This document shows, in pieces, positions 58,079 through 64,000 of a stretch of DNA of 64,000 bases (within the stretch, counting starts at the first letter, position 1; the number at the start of each line of letters is the position of its first letter). The stretch is from NCBI RefSeq assembly GCF_000383575.1, contig NZ_KB911579.1, positions 2,078,523 through 2,142,522 on the forward strand, in the 5' to 3' direction. A model generated the notes under the pieces. The model searched no databases and was not told the origin of the DNA. It was given only the letters and a program-made list of their open reading frames with translations. Origin of the DNA: Salinispora oceanensis (GTDB lineage Bacteria > Actinomycetota > Actinomycetes > Mycobacteriales > Micromonosporaceae). A program made the translations under genes and the position numbers.

Positions 58079-58108
58079 CCGCGTGCGGAGACGACCTTCG
58101 TCGCGGCG

Positions 58109-61100
58109 CTAGCTGCCGTGCCCACGGAGGCGGGCGAGCAGGTCGTGCAGGTCCACCCCGGGGCGGGGCGGGGCCGGTAGCTGCTCCACCAGGCGGGCGA
58201 CTGTGCCGTTGGTGAGGGCGGCGCCGGCCGCGGAGCCGGTGGCGATCGTCCAGCTGATCGGGCCGAGCGGGGTGCAGCCGAAGAAGTGGCTGAGGCCGGG
58301 AGTCTGCACGACCAGCACGAGCACCCCCACCGAGCCGGCGGTGGTGAGCAGGACGCCCCGGGTGGTGCCGCCGGCCAGCAGGGTCTGGCCGAGCTGGGTG
58401 CCGATCAGCGACACCAGGGCCACCGTGCCGGCCCGGCGGGGTGACGCCGCCGCCCACCGGGACAGCACCCAGCCGGCGGTGGCACCGAGCGCGGTGGAGG
58501 TGGCGCGGACGCCGAGTTCCCGGTTGAGGGTGGCGCCGAGGGAGGTGTCTGGCCCTTCCCGGAGCAGGTTCTCGCTCTGTTCCGGCGGGGGCGGCCGGAC
58601 CGCCACGGCCAGGGCGGGGGCCAGATCGGTGAGCAGGTTGACGAGCAGCAGTTGCCGGCCGTTGAGCGCGGAGCGGCCGTCCGCGGCGGCGGTGACGATG
58701 CTGAACGCGATCTCGCCGAGGTTGCCGCCGAACAGGATGCTCAGCGCGTGCCGGACCGATGACCACATGGCCCGTCCTTCGGCGAGGGTGGCGATGATGG
58801 TCTCCAGTCGGTCGTCCAGGACCACCAGGTCGGCTGCCGCGCGAGCCGCGGGGGTGCCGCGCTGTCCGAGGGCGATGCCCACGTCGGCGAGGCGGATGGC
58901 GGGTGCGTCGTTGGCGCCGTCGCCGGTCATCGCCACGGTGCGCCCGCAGGTCCGGAGCGCCTGGATCATCCGTACCTTGTGGGCCGGCGTGCACCGCGCC
59001 ACGACATCGGTGGTCACCAGTCGCGCCGCCAACGCTTCGTCGTCGAGGTCCACAAGGTCGTTGGCGGTCGCCACCCGCTGGCCGTCACCGGGGCTGATCA
59101 CAGCGGCGATCGCTTCGGCGGTGGCCGGATGGTCACCGGTGATCATGATGGTGTGCACCCCCGCCCTGCGGATGCTCTCCACCGCCGGTGCGGCGCTGGC
59201 CCGGATCCCGTCGGCCAGCGCGAGGATGCCGACGAAGGTCAGGCCCTGGACGTCGTCGTCAGCGATGGACTCGTCGGGCACCACCCGTTCGGCGAGGGCC
59301 AGCACCCGCTGGCCGGCCCCGGCGTGCCGGAGCAGCTCCTGCTGGACCGCCTCCCGGGTCGTGTCGTCCAACGGCGCCACCCCGGCCTCGGTCCGCCGGT
59401 TACGGCAGCGGGGCAGGACGGTCTCCGGGGCGCCCTTGACGCTGAGGACCAGGCCGGCGTCGCAGGTGCCGACGGTGGCGTGGTAGCCGCGGGACGGTTC
59501 GAAGGGAAGCCCGCCGGCGGGACACCAATCCTCAGCACCGGTCTGCTCCACCGTGTTGGTCTCCTGGGCCGCCCGGCGGATCGCCCGGTCGGCCTGCTCG
59601 GGAAGCTGTTCCGGGTCCTCGGCGTCCGGAGTGGCGCGCAGCGCGACGGCGAGGATCATGCGGAGGTGGTCGTCGAGCTGGTCAACGGTGGCGAAGCGAG
59701 TACCGTCGCCCACTCCGGAGAGCACCAGCCGCCCCTCGGTCAGGGTGCCGGTCTTGTCGAAGCAGAGCACGTCAACGCGCCCCAATGCCTCGATCGTGCG
59801 GGGGTTACGCACCAGGGCGCCGCGTTCGGCCAGACGCCGGGCCGCCGCCAGCTGCGCGGCGCTGACCAGGAACGGCAACCCTTCGGGCACCGACGCGACG
59901 GCCAGGTTCGCGGCGGTTGAGGCGGTCTCCGCCAGCGGTACGCCACGCGCGACGCCGGCACCGGCGACCGCGACGGCGGATCCGAGCGCGAGCGGTATCG
60001 CCGAGCCGGTGAGTCCGCCGAGTCGCGCTTCGACGCCGCCGCTGGGTCGGGCCTGCCGGGCGAGGCTGAGGCTGCGCCCGGCCTCCGTGTCGGTACCGGT
60101 GGCGACGACCACGGCCAAGCCGTGACCGGCGGCGACGGTGGTGCCTTCGTACAGCATCGAATGGCGATCGGCGATGTCGGAGGCGGCCACCGGTTGGTCC
60201 GTCTTGCCGACCGGCAAGGACTCGCCGGTGAGTGAGGACTCGTCTGCCTCCAACCCCGTGGCCTCGAGGATCCGGCAGTCGGCCGGTATGGCGTCACCTG
60301 GGTCCAAGGTGATCACGTCGCCGGGGACCAGGCCGTCGGCGGGCAGCTGCTGCTCGGCGCCGCCCCGCCGGACCCGGGCGGTGATCGCGGTACGGGACAG
60401 TAACTCGGCCAGCGACCGTTCGGTGTTGCGCTGGTGTACCGCCCCGACCAGGGCGGAGCCGCCGACCACACCGCTGACCAGGGCGGCGTCAACCAGGGAG
60501 CCGAACGACGCGGACAGCACCGCCCCGGCGGCGAGGACCGGGGTCAACGGGTTGGCCAGCTCGTCCAGGAAGGCGCGGAGCAGGGTCGGAGTCGGACCGC
60601 CGTCGGCGACCGGGGCGGAGCGTCGGCGGTCGGCCTCCGTCGGATCCAACCCGTCGAAGCTGCTGCCCAACTCGTCAAGGACGGTTCCTACCGGCATCAG
60701 GTGCCACGGGACCGCCGACCGCCCGGCGGGAGCCTCGGTCGGGTTGGGCAGGTGGTGGGCTCGCCACACGCCGTGGGCGAACGCCAGTGCCGCCGTCCCG
60801 TTGACCGCGGCCTGGGTTCGATCCGGGAGCTGTTCCCGTGCGGCGGTGAGTGCGGACAGCGCCCCGAGACCGGTGCCGCCGAGCCCCAGCCGGATGTTCT
60901 GCCTCGTCATCCGGCGGGCCACCCCAGCTGCCTCGACCACCAGCGCGGCGGCCCCGAGGTCGGTTCCGAGCAGTAGGTGCGCACCCCAGGGCGGCAGCTC
61001 CTCGTCGATGGTCAGGCCGAGGCCGCAGTCGGCTGCCGCGAGCGCCCCTCGGTCACCGGAGAGCAGCATCACGACCGCGCCGTCGCGTTGCAGCTGGCGA

Positions 61101-62569
61101 ACCGTTTCGGTGAGCCGGGCACCGCCGGCGAGGACGATGTCGGCGAAGGCGTACCGGCCCGGGTCGTCGTCCGCCACGACCAGTCGCAACCCGGCGCGTC
61201 GCGCGGCGGCCGGCAGGAGGTCCATGCCGGGGGCCGGCTCGGCCTCGACCCGCAGCAGCGCGACGAGCCGACCACCGTGGGCCAGGCCGAGGAGGCGGCC
61301 GCCGGATGCCCGAAGTCGGTCGCTGTGCAGGGTGTCGCCCGGGTCAGTCGCGTCGAGGCGGTCCAGCGGGCCGAGAGCCCAGCCCTCGCCGTGCTGGACC
61401 GCCGCCGGCTGATTGGGGTCGAAGAGGGCAAACGCTCGGGCGCCCACCTCGCCCAGCTCAGCGTCGCCCAGTGGCGCCAGGTCGGTGAGGACGCCGCGAT
61501 CGGAGCCGAGGATTGTGGCGTCCAGCACCAACGTGTCGATCCGGTCGAGTTCGCGGAGCACGCGGCGGTCCATGGCGATGACGCCGCGCCGCGCGAGCAG
61601 GCTTCCGAGCTGGGCGGCGTACCCCTCCCGGCCGGCGCCGCTGGCCTTCGGAAGCGCGGCGAGGCCGAGTGCGGCGGCGCGTTTCGGACCGGCCACCGGG
61701 GCTGCTGTCGCGGCTGCTGCCGCGCCGGCGTGGAGCATCCGGATCACGTACGCCTCGGCCGGTCCATCCGGCTTCGGGCAGGGCCGTTCGGCTGACAGGA
61801 CGGGGGCAGCGGCCCGGCCCGGAGCGCCGGTGAGCCGGGGTTCGGCCGTTGTCCACGCGGCGAGCTGGGCCCGCGCCTCGCCCCACTGCACCACCCGCTG
61901 GAGGCTGTCCAGGACGATGCCGGTCCAGCCGCCCGCGAGGCCCTGCGTCACCGCCTCGGCCAGGGGGAAGAGGAGGTCGGCGCGGGGGTCGGCGCGCACT
62001 CCCCGGTTGGCGAGCGCGTGCAGCCTCGGGTGCAGGTCAACCGCGTTGAGGAGGCCGGAGACCTCACCCGGCACCGGGGTGAAGGGCAGGATCCGGGTGG
62101 CGGCGGAGATCGTCAGACCGAGCGCGTCGGAGGCGAGGGCGCCGAGCGTGCGGGGGGTGCGGGGGCCCTCCTCCGGCGGGTGCGGCGGTGGGATCTCCGG
62201 GTCCGGTTCGTGCGGGCTGATGCGTTCGGCGCGGGCCACGGTGGCGATCAGATCGCGCAGCCTCGGCTCGGGGGAGCCGACGGCGACCACCACCCGCCCC
62301 GAGGGGGCGTTTACCCGCGCCCAGCTCACGCCGGGTACGCGTTCCAGCGCCGCTTCGACCTGCCGGGCGAGCTGTTCCCCGCCGTCCTGGCAGACACCGT
62401 GCACCTCGATGTGGTGTCGGCCGTAACGGGACCAGACGCGGCGGCTGGTCAGCCCGGCGAGCCGCGCGGCCCGGGTAGCGGCGGAGCCGAGATTGCGGGC
62501 CGCCTGCCCCATCAGCTGTGGCACGGCTGGCACGCGCACGCTGCCAGCGACGCGGCCCAGCGGGATCAT
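58109..62569 (-). CDS. Giant cation P-type ATPase, CtpI-like
   Basis: 1486 residues. The N-terminus (about 50-110) has an HMA-like fold without the usual CXXC (IEVHGVCQDGGEQLARQVEA). About 320-600 is a degenerate ATPase core (LVLDATILGSDRGVL near 345; SGDRGALAAADCGLG near 503). The active half follows: TGES near 780, phosphorylation site DKTGTLTEGRLVLSG near 935, hinge MTGDGANDAPAIRLADVG near 1213. Resembles mycobacterial CtpI; the ion is unknown. Export of a cation from the cytoplasm is probable. The last 90 residues form membrane helices. Confidence 0.9.
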   Translation of the reverse strand: MIPLGRVAGSVRVPAVPQLMGQAARNLGSAATRAARLAGLTSRRVWSRYGRHHIEVHGVCQDGGEQLARQVEAALERVPGVSWARVNAPSGRVVVAVGSPEPRLRDLIATVARAERISPHEPDPEIPPPHPPEEGPRTPRTLGALASDALGLTISAATRILPFTPVPGEVSGLLNAVDLHPRLHALANRGVRADPRADLLFPLAEAVTQGLAGGWTGIVLDSLQRVVQWGEARAQLAAWTTAEPRLTGAPGRAAAPVLSAERPCPKPDGPAEAYVIRMLHAGAAAAATAAPVAGPKRAAALGLAALPKASGAGREGYAAQLGSLLARRGVIAMDRRVLRELDRIDTLVLDATILGSDRGVLTDLAPLGDAELGEVGARAFALFDPNQPAAVQHGEGWALGPLDRLDATDPGDTLHSDRLRASGGRLLGLAHGGRLVALLRVEAEPAPGMDLLPAAARRAGLRLVVADDDPGRYAFADIVLAGGARLTETVRQLQRDGAVVMLLSGDRGALAAADCGLGLTIDEELPPWGAHLLLGTDLGAAALVVEAAGVARRMTRQNIRLGLGGTGLGALSALTAAREQLPDRTQAAVNGTAALAFAHGVWRAHHLPNPTEAPAGRSAVPWHLMPVGTVLDELGSSFDGLDPTEADRRRSAPVADGGPTPTLLRAFLDELANPLTPVLAAGAVLSASFGSLVDAALVSGVVGGSALVGAVHQRNTERSLAELLSRTAITARVRRGGAEQQLPADGLVPGDVITLDPGDAIPADCRILEATGLEADESSLTGESLPVGKTDQPVAASDIADRHSMLYEGTTVAAGHGLAVVVATGTDTEAGRSLSLARQARPSGGVEARLGGLTGSAIPLALGSAVAVAGAGVARGVPLAETASTAANLAVASVPEGLPFLVSAAQLAAARRLAERGALVRNPRTIEALGRVDVLCFDKTGTLTEGRLVLSGVGDGTRFATVDQLDDHLRMILAVALRATPDAEDPEQLPEQADRAIRRAAQETNTVEQTGAEDWCPAGGLPFEPSRGYHATVGTCDAGLVLSVKGAPETVLPRCRNRRTEAGVAPLDDTTREAVQQELLRHAGAGQRVLALAERVVPDESIADDDVQGLTFVGILALADGIRASAAPAVESIRRAGVHTIMITGDHPATAEAIAAVISPGDGQRVATANDLVDLDDEALAARLVTTDVVARCTPAHKVRMIQALRTCGRTVAMTGDGANDAPAIRLADVGIALGQRGTPAARAAADLVVLDDRLETIIATLAEGRAMWSSVRHALSILFGGNLGEIAFSIVTAAADGRSALNGRQLLLVNLLTDLAPALAVAVRPPPPEQSENLLREGPDTSLGATLNRELGVRATSTALGATAGWVLSRWAAASPRRAGTVALVSLIGTQLGQTLLAGGTTRGVLLTTAGSVGVLVLVVQTPGLSHFFGCTPLGPISWTIATGSAAGAALTNGTVARLVEQLPAPPRPGVDLHDLLARLRGHGS

Positions 62570-62785
62570 CGAGGCGTGCGGCGTGACTCGTGTCGGCCCG
62601 ATCCCCCGGTGTCGCTCTTCCCGTACGCCATCCCGCCTCCCACACCGTGTGTCCCGGTGGTCTGACTTCCCGCCCGGCCGTCCGTTATGCCCCTGAACAG
62701 CGGCGAAGTTCTACCGGCCGGGCCGGCATGGCGGGCGACGACGGTGGAAAACCACGGCGGTCACCGCCGTTTCTTGGAGGTCGAG

Positions 62786-63046
62786 ATGAGTATGTTGACC
62801 CGGGATCTCAGTGGGAGTCGGGACATGATCCGGACTTTCACCCGCCGAGTGGAGGTACCGGTACTGGGGGAGGTGGCCATCCCGCCGCCAGACAAACTGG
62901 CGTACTACGCGGGTGTGGGTCTGCTCACCCTCTTGCAGGTCATCGAATGGCCGGTGGCGTTGGTGGTGACCGCTGGTCACGTGCTCGCCGATCAGCATCT
63001 GTCTGGGCTGGCCAAGGGGCTCGGGGAGGCGTTGGAGACCGCCTGA
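62786..63046 (+). CDS. Small hydrophobic protein near CtpI-like ATPase
   Basis: 86 residues with one hydrophobic stretch (YYAGVGLLTLLQVIEWPVALVVTAG) and a short charged N-terminus. ATG 62786 has GGAGG five bp upstream. Divergent from the ATPase gene, 216 bp away, so the two may share regulation. Function unknown. Confidence 0.7.
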   Translation: MSMLTRDLSGSRDMIRTFTRRVEVPVLGEVAIPPPDKLAYYAGVGLLTLLQVIEWPVALVVTAGHVLADQHLSGLAKGLGEALETA

Positions 63047-63171
63047 TCACCGCGGTCCCGGGTGACCCTCGGCTGGCTCCGGCCGGGACGGGTGGTGGGC
63101 GCTGGACACGTACGGGGGAACCCGTCCGCGGCCACCGGCCCACCCGGCTTGGACGAACCTACGGTTGCCTC

Positions 63172-63366
63172 ATGTTTACCCTGGTCACCACCGTGATTCT
63201 GTACGTCGGAGGCTTCGTCTTCCTGTACGGAGTGATCCGCCTCGCGATCCGGCACTCCCTGGAGGAGGCGGAGGTGCGTCGGATCGAGGCCCAGCGGGCC
63301 GAGGAGCTGGCCGCGCACCGGGATCGGGCCCTGCTGGAGGGGAAGGGCTACCTCGCCGGGAGCTGA
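63172..63366 (+). CDS. Small membrane protein with charged helix
   Basis: 64 residues: membrane helix VTTVILYVGGFVFLYGVIRLA, then a charged, probably coiled segment (EEAEVRRIEAQRAEELAAHR). ATG 63172 starts the hydrophobic region directly. Ends before a hairpin. Family unknown, though similar short proteins are common in actinomycetes. Confidence 0.65.
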   Translation: MFTLVTTVILYVGGFVFLYGVIRLAIRHSLEEAEVRRIEAQRAEELAAHRDRALLEGKGYLAGS

Positions 63367-63397
63367 CCTGGTGGTAGCGGCGTCCGCACCACCAGGT
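63366..63397. terminator. Hairpin after the small membrane protein
   Basis: 10-bp perfect arms (63366-63375 with 63388-63397) and a 12-nt loop at the stop codon, between convergent genes. Confidence 0.6.
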
Positions 63398-63416
63398 AGC
63401 TGTGGTTGTCAATGTT

Positions 63417-63430
63417 GTTGCACGTGAAAC
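63417..63430. promoter_or_regulatory. Near-consensus parS site
   Basis: GTTGCACGTGAAAC differs from the exact parS sequence at one base (T to G at position 4). In the intergenic gap between convergent genes, 26 kb from oriC. Confidence 0.6.
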
Positions 63431-63472
63431 ATCAGGACGGTCGATGCCTGGGGTTGACTTCGGCGTACCCCG

Positions 63473-64000
63473 TCAGGCCCCGGTCGCCAGGTGCCGCTGG
63501 GCTTCGGTCAGGGCGGCGAGCAGGGCTGACGATTCCTGCGCGCCGGTCACCGCGTACCTGCCGGCGAGAACGTAGGTCGGCACGCTCGTGATGCCGAGTT
63601 CCCGTGCGGTGGCCAGCCGGGCGCGGACCTCGGCTACCTGCCCGTCGGATTCGAGGAAGGTGTGGGCGGCCGCGGCGTCCAGGCCGATCTCGCCCGCGAT
63701 CGTCGCCAGCGCAGGCCGAGAGCCGATATCGACGCCGTCGCGGAAGTGGGCCCGGTGGAGCGCCTCAACCATCTCGGCGGCCCGGTCCCGCTCGGTCGCC
63801 CAGGCGACCAGCCGATGTGCGTCGAAGGTGTTCGCGGCGAGCGCACGGTCGAAGTCGAACTCGATGCCGTCTCCGGCGGCGGCCCGAGTGACCTGGTCCG
63901 CCATCTGCCGGGCGCGCTCCCGGCCGCCGAACTTCGCGCCCAGCGCGTCCAGCAACGGCAGCGGCTCGGGAACCGGCGCCGGGTCGAGCTGGAACGGTCG
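63473..64000 (-). CDS. DsbA-family (FrnE-like) oxidoreductase, 3' part
   Basis: The frame is open from the window edge to TGA at 63473, so the N-terminus with the redox motif lies outside. Visible is the thioredoxin-fold helical insert and C-terminus of the FrnE/HCCA isomerase group: FDFDRALAANTFDAHRLVAW, VEALHRAHFRDGVDIGSRPA, then GITSVPTYVLAGRYAVTGAQ with the cis-Pro. Preceded at the edge by RPFQLDPAPVPEPLPLLDAL. Confidence 0.88.
   Translation of the reverse strand, partial: RPFQLDPAPVPEPLPLLDALGAKFGGRERARQMADQVTRAAAGDGIEFDFDRALAANTFDAHRLVAWATERDRAAEMVEALHRAHFRDGVDIGSRPALATIAGEIGLDAAAAHTFLESDGQVAEVRARLATARELGITSVPTYVLAGRYAVTGAQESSALLAALTEAQRHLATGA

Overview
This window is the replication-origin region of a high-GC actinomycete chromosome. 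The gene set, protein sequences and the actinobacterial DnaA-box dialect best fit the family Micromonosporaceae (Salinispora/Micromonospora type). That assignment is inference from recognised proteins, not from a database search. Nearly all of the window is ordinary chromosomal DNA. I see no insertion sequence, prophage or CRISPR array.

Layout. (1) 1-8.7 kb: the 5' part of a class A penicillin-binding protein, a DUF5318 protein, a PadR regulator with myo-inositol-phosphate synthase, a membrane protein, a secreted lysozyme-like protein, a seven-repeat RCC1 surface protein with a sortase signal, a DUF397 protein and an O6-alkylguanine-DNA methyltransferase. (2) 8.7-13.6 kb: two chloroperoxidase-like hydrolases, a divergent TetR regulator with a double operator, a small membrane protein, and a SigE-family sigma factor coupled to a membrane-anchored propeller protein. 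(3) 13.6-23.7 kb: the conserved cell-wall/redox block cca, murJ, pseudokinase, sigM, anti-sigma, trxB, trxA, cwlM. (4) 23.7-34.9 kb: GNAT, aminotransferase, ATP-grasp and HIT-like genes, then parB, parA, rsmG, khpB, yidC, yidD, rnpA and rpmH, transcribed away from the origin, with four exact parS sites. (5) 34.9-48.5 kb: dnaA, oriC (about 37.48-37.95 kb), dnaN, gnd, recF, dciA, gyrB, gyrA and a DUF3566 membrane protein. (6) 48.6-54.3 kb: tRNA-Ile, a small VOC protein, a DLW-39 micro-protein, tRNA-Ala, a frameshifted AraC regulator, a second VOC protein, a lipoprotein, an ECF sigma factor with a SnoaL domain followed by a double-SnoaL protein, and a Phd/RelE toxin-antitoxin pair. (7) 54.4-64 kb: valS, a Sua5-type gene, a giant CtpI-like P-type ATPase, two small membrane proteins and a partial FrnE-like DsbA-fold gene.

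How it works together. DnaA, oriC, DnaN, RecF, DciA and gyrase provide initiation and early elongation. ParA/ParB with parS segregate the origin. YidC, YidD and KhpB handle membrane insertion and RNA binding, and RnpA handles tRNA processing. MurJ, the pseudokinase and CwlM act on peptidoglycan precursor export and synthesis, with SigM and thioredoxin as stress circuits. DnaA boxes lie not only in oriC but also in the murJ-pseudokinase gap, beside parS, before dnaA and between gyrB and gyrA.

The observations I would follow up first are: two parS sites read in frame as the peptide VSRET inside parA; two intergenic parS sites inside 26-bp and 30-bp perfect palindromes, one placed as a parB terminator; a 13-bp hairpin burying the toxin start codon; a degenerate second ATPase core inside the CtpI-like protein; and the ECF-SnoaL/double-SnoaL cassette.
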